From positions 1 to 7,225 of the forward strand of contig JAFWRA010000194.1 in NCBI GenBank assembly GCA_017508895.1: a stretch of DNA of 7,225 nt, in the 5' to 3' direction. The position numbers and the translations under genes are program-made. Positions 1 through 6,898 of this stretch are shown here, in pieces; the first letter of the stretch is position 1, and each line of letters begins with the position of its first letter. Origin of the DNA: Bacteroidales bacterium. GTDB taxonomy: Bacteria; Bacteroidota; Bacteroidia; Bacteroidales; F082. Below the pieces are notes generated by a model. The model was not told the DNA's origin, searched no databases, and saw nothing but the letters and a program-made list of their open reading frames with translations.

Positions 1-1
1 C

Positions 2-1516
2 ATCTCGTCGTACAAGAGCCGCAACCTTATTCCTGACATTGTGGAATCTACAAGACTCAGCATGAGAAGTTCGAGCGAGGCCAGTGCAAGGTTGGTAGAT
101 TTGAACAACCAGATGTACATGGTGAACTACATTCGCGACTATGTGCGCGATGCCTCCAAGCGCAATCAGACCATGCCCGCAGGGCTTATTCCCCAAAATC
201 CTGGGTTGGAATCGCTTATTTCTAACTACAATGCATTGCAGTTGCAGCGTAACAACTTGGTGGCCAATAGTAGTGAGTCGAACCCGTTGGTGGCCGATCT
301 TGACACACAAATTAATTCGTTGCGCAACTCTATCTCGTCAACCATTGACAATGTGCTTAACCAGCTGAAGATTCAAATCAAGGGCGTTCAGGGACACGAA
401 AGTGAGAACAACGCACAGATCGCTTCCAGCCCCACACAGGCCAAGCACCTCCTTTCGGTGGAAAGACAGCAGAAAGTGAAAGAGGCACTCTATATCTTCC
501 TGCTCCAGAAACGTGAGGAAAATCAGCTTTCACAGGCTTTCACAGCTTATAATACCCGTATCATCACGCCTCCTATGGGTGACAGCAAACCGGCATCGCC
601 CAAGAAAAGGAGAATCATGATGATGGCCTTGTTGTTTGGATTGGGACTGCCCGCAGCATTCTTCTACATCAGGGAGACAACCAATACCAAGATCAGAGGC
701 AAGAAAGACCTTGAAACGCTCACTGTGCCTTACGTTGGTGAGATTCCGCTCTATGGCGATAAGAAGCAGCGTGCCGATGCCGAGAAGAAGATTCTCGTGC
801 AGCCTAAGAAACGTAATATGATTAACGAGGCATTCCGCGTTGTAAGAACCAACCTCGAATTCATGGCCAACAGCTACGAAGATGCCAAGGTGTTCATGGT
901 TACATCGTTCAATGTGGGCAGTGGTAAGACCTTCATGACCATCAATGTGGCTTCGTCGTTTGCCATCAAGGACAAGAAGACCATTGTGATTGACCTTGAC
1001 CTTAGAAAGGCTTCTCTTGCCCGCTACCTGAGCATTTCTTCGAAGGGTAAAGGCGTGGCATCGCTCCTCTCGGGACAGGATTCCGATTGGAAGTCGCTCA
1101 TCGTGCATAGTGAGGAATGTCCGCAACTCGACATCCTGCCGTGCGGAACTACGCCCCCGAACCCGGCTGAATTGTTGTCGAATGGCAAACTGGAACAGTT
1201 GATAGCTGAACTTCGCGAGGAATATGACTACATCTTCCTTGACTGTGCACCGGTGGACATCGTTGCCGATACTTCAATCATTGCCGGACTGGCAGACATG
1301 ACGCTCTTCATTGTGCGTAACGGACTGCTCGATAAGGATATGATTCCTGTTGTGGAGGAATATTATACAAGCAAGAAACTGAAGAACATGGCCATCTTGC
1401 TCAATGGAACAGAAGTTATCCGAGGCAGGTATGGTTACCACCGCCACGGCTACGGCTACGGTTACGGCTACGGCTACGGCAGCAAAGGCTATGGAAGTTA
1501 TACGAAAGAAGGCTAA
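2..1516 (+). CDS. Wzc-type BY-kinase / polysaccharide chain-length regulator, 5' partial
   Basis: This is an inner-membrane bacterial tyrosine kinase that controls polymerisation and export of capsule or exopolysaccharide. The frame is open from base 2; the GTG at 41 is only an internal codon, so the true start lies upstream and 504 residues are visible. In order: a helical, coiled-coil-like periplasmic part; a proline-containing stretch after AYNTR (about 550-600); a membrane segment coded by about 614-670; then the cytoplasmic kinase domain. That domain shows a Walker A GSGKT at 917-931, a Walker A' IVIDLDLRK at 983-1009, and a Walker B YIFLDCAP at 1229-1252. The tail carries nine tyrosines, mostly as Tyr-Gly repeats, the expected autophosphorylation cluster. 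The first membrane segment and the N-terminal Wzz domain are outside the window. The phosphatase gene begins 11 bases downstream. A stand-alone ParA-like ATPase is unlikely given the membrane segment and Tyr tail. Confidence 0.93.
   Translation: MSSYKSRNLIPDIVESTRLSMRSSSEASARLVDLNNQMYMVNYIRDYVRDASKRNQTMPAGLIPQNPGLESLISNYNALQLQRNNLVANSSESNPLVADLDTQINSLRNSISSTIDNVLNQLKIQIKGVQGHESENNAQIASSPTQAKHLLSVERQQKVKEALYIFLLQKREENQLSQAFTAYNTRIITPPMGDSKPASPKKRRIMMMALLFGLGLPAAFFYIRETTNTKIRGKKDLETLTVPYVGEIPLYGDKKQRADAEKKILVQPKKRNMINEAFRVVRTNLEFMANSYEDAKVFMVTSFNVGSGKTFMTINVASSFAIKDKKTIVIDLDLRKASLARYLSISSKGKGVASLLSGQDSDWKSLIVHSEECPQLDILPCGTTPPNPAELLSNGKLEQLIAELREEYDYIFLDCAPVDIVADTSIIAGLADMTLFIVRNGLLDKDMIPVVEEYYTSKKLKNMAILLNGTEVIRGRYGYHRHGYGYGYGYGYGSKGYGSYTKEG
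1451..1480 (+). repeat. Hexanucleotide tandem repeat coding the Tyr-Gly tail
   Basis: Five consecutive TACGGY units (TACGGC, TACGGT, then three TACGGC) lie in frame in the kinase's 3' end, preceded by a near-unit CACGGC at 1445-1450. Each unit codes Tyr-Gly. Because the unit is six bases, gain or loss of copies keeps the frame and changes the tyrosine count one at a time. Confidence 0.9.
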
Positions 1517-1527
1517 AACCTACGCTT

Positions 1528-2259
1528 ATGTGGCTTTTTGGAAATAGCAACATCCTATTAAAAGACACGGAATTATTCCAGGGGTTCAACGATTTTCATT
1601 GCCATCTGTTGCCTGGCGTTGACGACGGTGTGCAGAAGTTGAATGAAACGCTTGAAATCTTGGATACATGGGAAAAAGTTGGAGTCAGCACTGTGTGGCT
1701 GACTCCACACATTATGGAAGATATTCCCAATAATCCCGAAAACCTGAAGAAGGCTTTTGAAAAGCTAAAAAGCCAATATACAGGGCAGATACAGTTGCGC
1801 CTTTCTGCTGAAAACATGATGGACAACTTGTTTTCCAAGCGATTGGAAGGAGGAAGGGTGTTGCCTTTGGGTAATGACGTTTCCACCCTTTTGGTTGAAA
1901 CATCTTATTTTAATCCTCCCTACGACATGGACGAGATTATTGGAAATGTCATGTCCAAAGGGTTTTATCCCGTTTTGGCTCACCCCGAGCGTTACAACTA
2001 TATGAACATCGGGGATTATAAAAAAATGAAAGACAGGAGGGTGATATTCCAGTTGAACGTTCCTTCGCTGGTGGGAGCTTATGGTGAAGAAGTGAAGAAA
2101 AAAGCAGAAATGCTTCTCGACAAAGGCTTTTATGAGCTTTGCGGAACCGACACCCACAGCATAGGATTTGTCAAATATTATTTGAACTCTAAGATTAGTA
2201 AGAAAACCCTGAAGGACTTACTTCTTCTGGTTGAGAAAAGCAACTCGCAATTTAAATAA
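1528..2259 (+). CDS. CpsB/CapC (YwqE-like) PHP-family tyrosine-protein phosphatase
   Basis: This is a metal-dependent protein tyrosine phosphatase of the PHP superfamily, expected to dephosphorylate the tyrosine tail of the kinase encoded just upstream. The 243-residue length fits the family. Metal-site motifs are visible in order: DFHCHLLPGVDDG at residues 22-34 (family pattern DxHxHxLPGxDDG), TPH at 59-61, Glu95 in SAENMMD, HPERY at 152-156, and GTDTHS at 206-211. No signal peptide or membrane segment is seen, so it should be cytosolic. The ATG at 1528 follows the kinase stop by 11 bases and puts the first motif at the usual distance from the N-terminus. Base composition falls toward the 3' end: the line 2161-2220 is about 28% G+C, lower than the neighbouring genes. 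The stretch around Glu95 looks slightly unusual, since relatives usually have a Glu-Tyr pair there (recalled from memory). The family call is firm; the exact substrate is inferred from context. Confidence 0.92.
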   Translation: MWLFGNSNILLKDTELFQGFNDFHCHLLPGVDDGVQKLNETLEILDTWEKVGVSTVWLTPHIMEDIPNNPENLKKAFEKLKSQYTGQIQLRLSAENMMDNLFSKRLEGGRVLPLGNDVSTLLVETSYFNPPYDMDEIIGNVMSKGFYPVLAHPERYNYMNIGDYKKMKDRRVIFQLNVPSLVGAYGEEVKKKAEMLLDKGFYELCGTDTHSIGFVKYYLNSKISKKTLKDLLLLVEKSNSQFK

Positions 2260-2265
2260 TTCTTT

Positions 2266-3174
2266 ATGAAAGGCGTTGTTTTAGCGGGAGGTAGCGGCAC
2301 GCGCCTCTATCCCATAACCAAGGGCATCAGCAAGCAGCTGATACCTATTTTTGACAAACCGATGATTTATTATCCGATATCGGTGCTGATGCTTGCTGGC
2401 ATCCGCGAGATATTGGTGATTTCAACACCCGACGACCTTCCTGGTTTCAAGCGTCTGCTGGGTGATGGCAGCAATTTCGGCGTGCATTTTGAGTATGCCG
2501 AACAACCTTCTCCCGACGGTCTGGCACAGGCATTTATTATTGGCGAAGAGTTCATCGGCAACGATGCCGCATGTCTTGTGCTGGGTGACAATATATTCCA
2601 TGGTGCAGGCCTTTCGGCTTTGTTAAATCAGGCGGTGAAAGATGCCGAACAAAACGCTAAGGCCACCGTTTTCGGTTATTGGGTGAGCGACCCCGAACGT
2701 TACGGAGTGGCTGAGTTCGACAAAGACGGAAATTGCCTTTCCATTGAAGAAAAACCGAAAAATCCCAAAAGCAACTACGCCGTCGTAGGTTTGTATTTTT
2801 ATCCTAACAAAGTTGTCAATATCGCAAAGTCCATTAAGCCCTCTGCCCGTGGTGAACTTGAAATCACTACTGTCAATCAGGAGTTCCTGAAGGATCACGA
2901 ATTGAAGGTGCAGACTTTTGGTCGCGGATTTGCTTGGCTCGACACAGGCACCCATGACAGCTTGGCCGAGGCCAGCACGTTTGTTGAGGTGATAGAAAAG
3001 CGCCAGGGACTGAAAATTGCTTGCTTGGAAGGCATTGCTTATAGAAAGGGTTGGATAACAGAGCAGAAGTTGCGCGAAATAGCACAGCCTATGTTGAAGA
3101 ACCAATATGGCCAATACCTTCTGAAAATTATTGATGAGATAGAACGCACGGGAAAAGAAAACTTAGATTTTTAG
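2266..3174 (+). CDS. rfbA: Glucose-1-phosphate thymidylyltransferase (RmlA)
   Basis: RmlA joins dTTP and glucose-1-phosphate to give dTDP-glucose and pyrophosphate, the first step to dTDP-L-rhamnose and other dTDP-deoxysugars; it is cytosolic and usually tetrameric. The 302-residue length is typical. The nucleotide-binding loop [13 protein letters not shown] is at residues 6-18, with Lys23 and Gln24 following. [10 protein letters not shown] gives the base/sugar-binding segment, and LGDNIFHG begins at 106 with Asp108 as a metal ligand. [17 protein letters not shown] contains Glu162 and Lys163 near the sugar phosphate. [13 protein letters not shown] has Asp226 as the second metal ligand. The ATG at 2266 is six bases after the phosphatase stop, in an A/T-rich context with no Shine-Dalgarno sequence. 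rmlC follows after three bases, which supports the rhamnose pathway rather than a lone homologue. Confidence 0.96.
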   Translation: MKGVVLAGGSGTRLYPITKGISKQLIPIFDKPMIYYPISVLMLAGIREILVISTPDDLPGFKRLLGDGSNFGVHFEYAEQPSPDGLAQAFIIGEEFIGNDAACLVLGDNIFHGAGLSALLNQAVKDAEQNAKATVFGYWVSDPERYGVAEFDKDGNCLSIEEKPKNPKSNYAVVGLYFYPNKVVNIAKSIKPSARGELEITTVNQEFLKDHELKVQTFGRGFAWLDTGTHDSLAEASTFVEVIEKRQGLKIACLEGIAYRKGWITEQKLREIAQPMLKNQYGQYLLKIIDEIERTGKENLDF

Positions 3175-3177
3175 CAC

Positions 3178-3747
3178 ATGAATGTCATAGAAACTGCTAT
3201 TCCTGGTGTTTATATCATAGAGCCACAAGTGTTTGGTGATGCCCGAGGCTATTTCTTTGAATCCTATAACCAAAAGGAGTTTGACCAAAAGGTGATGCCT
3301 GTGCGTTTTGTTCAGGACAATGAAAGTTGTTCATCTTACGGAGTGCTCCGTGGACTTCATTTTCAAAAAGGTGAACATAGCCAGAGCAAACTCGTAAGAG
3401 TGGTAAAGGGAAAAGTGCTCGACGTGGCTGTTGATATTCGTAAGGGCTCGCCCACATTTGGCAAATATGTGTCGGTGGAACTTACAGAAGACAATCACCG
3501 CATGTTTTTCATACCCCGCGGCTTTGCCCATGGTTTCAGCGTCTTGAGCGAATCGGCTGTTTTCCAGTATAAGTGCGATAATTTGTATTGTCCGCAAAGC
3601 GAAGGTGCCATTGCCTGGGATGACCCCGAACTGGCCATAGACTGGCATATTCCAGCATCGCAGGTCCTTTTGAGCGAGAAAGACAAGCGCCATCCCACCT
3701 TGAGCCAGGCCGATTATTTATTTGATTATCAAACCAGTTTATATTGA
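3178..3747 (+). CDS. rfbC: dTDP-4-dehydrorhamnose 3,5-epimerase (RmlC)
   Basis: RmlC epimerises C3 and C5 of dTDP-4-keto-6-deoxy-D-glucose, the third step to dTDP-L-rhamnose. The 189-residue length matches the family's cupin fold. Recognisable segments are the N-terminal EPQVFGDARGYFFESYN, then DNESCSSYGVLRGLHFQ with the catalytic base His61, FIPRGFAHGF with His118, and FQYKCDNLY with Tyr131 (the likely acid) and Tyr137. WDDPELAIDW near the C-terminus is also typical. The ATG at 3178 is three bases past the rmlA stop, so the two are probably co-transcribed. The stop codon (3745-3747) is immediately followed by the GHMP kinase. The dehydratase rmlB and reductase rmlD that complete the pathway are not here and must lie elsewhere, or the intermediate is diverted to another sugar. 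Confidence 0.95.
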   Translation: MNVIETAIPGVYIIEPQVFGDARGYFFESYNQKEFDQKVMPVRFVQDNESCSSYGVLRGLHFQKGEHSQSKLVRVVKGKVLDVAVDIRKGSPTFGKYVSVELTEDNHRMFFIPRGFAHGFSVLSESAVFQYKCDNLYCPQSEGAIAWDDPELAIDWHIPASQVLLSEKDKRHPTLSQADYLFDYQTSLY

Positions 3748-3755
3748 TTTCCACT

Positions 3756-4946
3756 ATGATGAGAGATTTGTTCCAGGCGTACAGAACCTTCTTCGGCAAG
3801 GGCGATGCGCTCTATCAGTTGTTCTCCCCCTATAGAATCTGCCCGTTAGGTGCCCATGTGGACCACCAGCATGGCTTGGTGTCGGGCTTTGCTTTCGACA
3901 GCGGCATTGAATTCCTGTTTTCAGAAACCAGTACCGGGAAAGTTGAGATGGCATCCCTTTCTTTCGAGGGACTGATGACATTCAACGTTCAGCGCCCTAT
4001 TGACGAGAAGCAAAACAACTGGGGCGACTACCTTCGTGGAGCCGTATGGGCCTTGCAGGGAGATTTCCAGTTAAAGAAAGGCATCCGCGGCATCGTGCAG
4101 GGTTCAATGCCTATTGGCGGACTGTCATCGTCGGCCGCGCTGCTCTGCGGCTTTGTCATGGCCATGAGCAAGGTGAACAACTTGAACCTTGACCGCATGC
4201 AAATCATCAAGTATGCCTCCAAGGCAGAGCGCGAATACGTCGGCCTCAACAATGGCATTCTTGACCAGGCCTGCGTGGTTTTGTGCGAGTCGGACAAACT
4301 TCTCTTTCTCGACACCAAGACTTCAGAGTATCAGCTCCTTCCCTTTGGCGACGGTAAAAAGCCCCTGCCTTTCAAACTTGGTATTTTCTTCAGTGGTGTT
4401 ACCCGTAAACTTACAGGCACCGACTACAACCTCCGCGTGTCGGAATGTAAGACGGCCGCCTGGATTATGCAGGCATACGAAGACATTCCGTTGAAAGAAC
4501 TTCAGGACACCCGTCTTCGCGACATCGACGAGGAAGTGTTCCTGAAATATCAGGACAAAATGCCGGCGCGTTTTGCCAAGCGTGCCCGTCACTTCTATAC
4601 GGAGTGCGACCGTGTGGAAGACGGCGTGAAGGCATGGAAAGAGGGTGACATCAAGAAATTCGGCCAGTATGTGTTTGAAAGTTGTGAAAGCAGCATGAAC
4701 AATTACGAGTGTGGTTCTCCCGAGCTGATAGCCCTTTATAAGATTCTTCGTCAAACCGACGGCGTCTTTGGCGGACGTTTCAGCGGAGCCGGTTTCAAAG
4801 GGGCGTGCATCGCCCTTGTGGACCCTGCCAAGGAAGACGCTATCCGCGAGAAGGTTACAACCGAATATCTTCGCGAGTTTCCTCAGTATAAAGACTCTTT
4901 CGAACTCTTCTTCTGCAATCCTTGTAACGGCGTAGATTTCTTGTAG
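3756..4946 (+). CDS. GHMP-family sugar kinase, galacturonokinase-like (galactokinase superfamily)
   Basis: This is a cytosolic anomeric kinase that phosphorylates C1 of a hexose or hexuronate with ATP. Three GHMP motifs are present in a 396-residue protein. PYRICPLGAHVDHQHG is at residues 25-40, where classical galactokinase has a G-E-H-T-D-Y type core. GGLSSSAA (121-128) is the ATP phosphate loop. GGRFSGAGFKG (339-349) is motif 3. NNGILDQ carries the probable catalytic Asp170. PYRICPLGAH, YNLRVSEC, the KRARHF region, NYECG and RFSGAGF resemble plant galacturonokinase as I recall it, and an Ala (33) replaces the sugar-binding Glu of galactokinase. General annotation would be 'galactokinase'; galacturonate is my preferred substrate but is inferred. 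ATG at 3756 is chosen, nine bases after the rmlC stop. A TTG at 3744 overlapping that stop would add four residues, and a second ATG at 3759 is possible. The next gene is separated by a hairpin. Confidence 0.85.
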   Translation: MMRDLFQAYRTFFGKGDALYQLFSPYRICPLGAHVDHQHGLVSGFAFDSGIEFLFSETSTGKVEMASLSFEGLMTFNVQRPIDEKQNNWGDYLRGAVWALQGDFQLKKGIRGIVQGSMPIGGLSSSAALLCGFVMAMSKVNNLNLDRMQIIKYASKAEREYVGLNNGILDQACVVLCESDKLLFLDTKTSEYQLLPFGDGKKPLPFKLGIFFSGVTRKLTGTDYNLRVSECKTAAWIMQAYEDIPLKELQDTRLRDIDEEVFLKYQDKMPARFAKRARHFYTECDRVEDGVKAWKEGDIKKFGQYVFESCESSMNNYECGSPELIALYKILRQTDGVFGGRFSGAGFKGACIALVDPAKEDAIREKVTTEYLREFPQYKDSFELFFCNPCNGVDFL

Positions 4947-4973
4947 AATAATATGCCTACCATTCAATAACCC

Positions 4974-5035
4974 GCCGCACCGACGTTCGTTGCAGTGCTT
5001 TAGCACTTGCAACTGGCGTTGGTGCGGCTTTTTTT
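4974..5035 (+). terminator. Long two-part hairpin with T-tract: intrinsic terminator or attenuator
   Basis: The outer stem pairs GCCGCACCGACG (4974-4985) with CGTTGGTGCGGC (5017-5028), 12 pairs including one G-U. After an internal loop (4986-4988 opposite 5014-5016), an inner stem pairs GTTGCA and GTGC (4989-4998) with GCAC and TGCAAC (5003-5013, T5007 bulged), closed by the loop TTTA. Seven Ts follow at 5029-5035. This is a textbook intrinsic terminator shape on the + strand, with no matching A-tract for the other strand. It fills most of the 98-base gap between the kinase and the nucleotidyltransferase. It ends nine bases before the latter's ATG, leaving no room for a promoter in between, so read-through or attenuation is likely. 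Confidence 0.85.
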
Positions 5036-5044
5036 ATTCCATAT

Positions 5045-5806
5045 ATGAAGAATATTATCATTGCCGCAGGTTATGCCACCCGTCTTTATCCTTTGACGGA
5101 GAATTTTCCCAAACCTTTGCTCAAGGTGGGAGAGAAGTCCATCCTCGAGCGCATGCTCGACGATATAGACCAGATTGACGACATCGACGAACATGTTGTC
5201 GTTACCAACCATAAGTTTGCCCATATCTTTGAAGAGTGGACGCACCAAGTGTCTTATCGTCACCCCGTCCGTGTCATCGACGACGGTACCGAAACCAACG
5301 ACACCCGCCTTGGTGCCGTGCGCGACTTGTTGCTTGCCATCACTGGCGATGCCGACGGCCATCCTGTTGAAGGACAACAACTTGTGGACGATGACATCAT
5401 GGTACTTGCTGCCGACAATATCCTCGACTTTTCGTTGCAGGGCTTTGTAGATTATTTCCACCAAAAGGACACTTCTGTCATTATGTGCCACCACGAGCCG
5501 GAACTTAGGAAATTGCAACGCACTGGCGTGATTGCCGTTGACGGGCAAATGCGTGTGCTTGAAATGCAGGAAAAACCGGAGAAACCCGTGTCCAACTGGG
5601 CCGTGCCGCCATTTTACATCTACAAACGCAGCGACCTTCCCCTCATCCGCGACTGCATGAACCATGGGTGCGGATTCGACGCCCCGGGCAATTTGGCACA
5701 TTATCTTACCGATGTCACCACCCTTCACGCATGGCCCATGCCTGGTAAACGTTTCGACATAGGCTCACTCGACAGTTACGAGGAAGCTCAGAGAATCTAC
5801 GGCTAA
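5045..5806 (+). CDS. RmlA-like sugar-1-phosphate nucleotidyltransferase
   Basis: This enzyme would transfer a nucleoside monophosphate from an NTP to a sugar-1-phosphate. The 253-residue length fits a compact NTP_transferase domain with no left-handed beta-helix or other extension. The N-terminal loop is AAGYATRLYPLT (residues 7-18) followed by PKPLLKVG (22-29); the family norm is GGxGTR, so Gly-Tyr-Ala replaces Gly-x-Gly. AADNI has Asp124 as the probable metal ligand. QEKPEKP (Glu176, Lys177) and SNWAVPPFYIY form the sugar-phosphate region, and RFDIGSLDSY gives Asp238 as the second metal ligand. The start is fixed by the glycine-rich loop, which begins a few residues after the ATG. It is clearly different from the rmlA gene upstream. 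Its position between a sugar-1-kinase and an NDP-sugar epimerase suggests that it activates the kinase product; neither the nucleotide nor the sugar can be read from the sequence. Automatic annotation might call it glucose-1-phosphate thymidylyltransferase or mannose-1-phosphate guanylyltransferase. Confidence 0.88.
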   Translation: MKNIIIAAGYATRLYPLTENFPKPLLKVGEKSILERMLDDIDQIDDIDEHVVVTNHKFAHIFEEWTHQVSYRHPVRVIDDGTETNDTRLGAVRDLLLAITGDADGHPVEGQQLVDDDIMVLAADNILDFSLQGFVDYFHQKDTSVIMCHHEPELRKLQRTGVIAVDGQMRVLEMQEKPEKPVSNWAVPPFYIYKRSDLPLIRDCMNHGCGFDAPGNLAHYLTDVTTLHAWPMPGKRFDIGSLDSYEEAQRIYG

Positions 5807-5840
5807 TCCCTTATCATTCACATAATTTATTTCTTTTCAA

Positions 5841-6878
5841 ATGAAAATTTTAGTAACAGGAGCAGCCGGATTTATCGGCTCAAAAATATCTTTTCTCCTC
5901 TCCCAGCGTGGCGACGAGGTGGTGGGCATTGACAACATCAACGATTATTATGACGTTCGCCTCAAGCATGGACGCCTGGCCGAACTGGGCATAGAAAAAC
6001 CAGCCGGCGATTTTGAGTGGAACACGCCATACACCAGCAGCAAGTTCCCCGCCTTCAAGTTCATACGCATGGGCATTGAAGACAAGAGTCAGCTCGACAA
6101 TCTCTTTGCTTCAGAGCATTTCGACAAGGTCATCAACCTTGCTGCACAGGCTGGAGTACGCTATTCCATCACCAATCCCTACGCTTATCTGACCAGCAAT
6201 CTCGTGGGATTTCTCAACATCATTGAATGTTGCCGCAATTATCCGGTCAAGCATCTTCTCTTTGCCTCCTCAAGCTCTGTTTACGGCTTGAACACCAAGG
6301 CGCCCTTCTCCGAGGAAGACAAGGTCGATGCTCCCGTCAGCCTATACGCTGCCAGCAAGAAGAGCAACGAATTGATGGCCCACAGCTATAGCAAACTCTA
6401 TGGCATTCCGGCCACCGGCCTGCGCTATTTCACCGTCTATGGCCCGTGGGGTCGTCCCGACATGGCGCCGATGCTTTTTGCCGATGCCATCACTCACGGC
6501 CGGCCCATCAACGTCTTTAACAATGGTGATATGATTCGCGATTTCACCTATATCGACGACATCGCCTTTGGCAGCATCCAGTGCCTCGATCAGCCCCCTG
6601 TGGCAGAAGAATGCCCCAACAATGTGCCGTTCCGCGTATATAATATCGGTTGCAGCAATCCCGTGCGCCTCATGGATTTCATCAACGAAATAGAGACAGC
6701 CGTGGGCCAGCCGGCAGAGAAAATCATGAAGCCCATGCAGCCCGGCGATGTCTATATGACCAATGCCGACACCACGCGTCTGGAGCAGGAAATCGGCTAT
6801 AAACCGAAGGTTAACCTCCACGAGGGTATAGCCAATTTCATCGAATGGTATAAGTCTGACAAGAACCCGCTGAGATAA
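5841..6878 (+). CDS. NAD-dependent epimerase, UDP-glucuronate 4-epimerase type
   Basis: This is an extended short-chain dehydrogenase/reductase that probably interconverts UDP-glucuronate and UDP-galacturonate through a transient 4-keto intermediate, supplying a uronic acid for capsule. It has 345 residues, as usual for the bacterial CapI/LpsL group. The NAD loop GAAGFIG is at residues 7-13. Asp31 in GIDNINDYYD would bind the adenosine ribose and make NAD preferred. LAAQAGVRYSI and ASSSSVYG (142-149) follow, and the catalytic YxxxK is Tyr169/Lys173 in SLYAASKKSNE. LRYFTVYGPWGRPDMAP and RDFTYIDDI are characteristic of the hexuronate epimerase branch. The ATG at 5841 follows the nucleotidyltransferase stop by 34 bases of T-rich sequence without a Shine-Dalgarno motif. 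The two are probably co-transcribed, and the strong hairpin downstream ends the unit. UDP-glucose or UDP-GlcNAc 4-epimerase is a less likely alternative because the N-terminal insert after DNINDYYD fits glucuronate epimerases. Confidence 0.88.
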   Translation: MKILVTGAAGFIGSKISFLLSQRGDEVVGIDNINDYYDVRLKHGRLAELGIEKPAGDFEWNTPYTSSKFPAFKFIRMGIEDKSQLDNLFASEHFDKVINLAAQAGVRYSITNPYAYLTSNLVGFLNIIECCRNYPVKHLLFASSSSVYGLNTKAPFSEEDKVDAPVSLYAASKKSNELMAHSYSKLYGIPATGLRYFTVYGPWGRPDMAPMLFADAITHGRPINVFNNGDMIRDFTYIDDIAFGSIQCLDQPPVAEECPNNVPFRVYNIGCSNPVRLMDFINEIETAVGQPAEKIMKPMQPGDVYMTNADTTRLEQEIGYKPKVNLHEGIANFIEWYKSDKNPLR

Positions 6879-6898
6879 AAGTGTAAATGCTGAAGAAT

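Noticed and set aside
41..43. GTG as the start of the BY-kinase
   Set aside because: The frame is open to the left edge, and the protein would lack its first membrane segment and Wzz domain. The gene is simply cut by the window.
530..1126. 198-codon open frame on the - strand within the BY-kinase gene
   Set aside because: The + strand carries Walker motifs over the same bases, so this is a chance antisense frame.
3744..3746. TTG start of the sugar kinase overlapping the rmlC stop
   Set aside because: Two ATG codons lie 12 and 15 bases further on in frame, and the four added residues match no motif; ATG is preferred.
4323..5012. 229-codon open frame on the - strand across the kinase 3' half and the hairpin
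   Set aside because: It is a shadow of the GHMP kinase; its translation shows no family features.
4990..5178. Short + strand frame beginning in the hairpin
   Set aside because: It is in another frame of the nucleotidyltransferase start and consists of hairpin sequence followed by shadow.
5000..5728. 242-codon open frame on the - strand across the nucleotidyltransferase gene
   Set aside because: It lies opposite a gene with clear family motifs, starts inside it and ends in the hairpin. No recognisable motif is seen in its translation.
5807..5840. Promoter in front of the epimerase (TAATTTAT as a -7 box)
   Set aside because: It does not match TAnnTTTG at the last positions and has no -33 element, so co-transcription is simpler.
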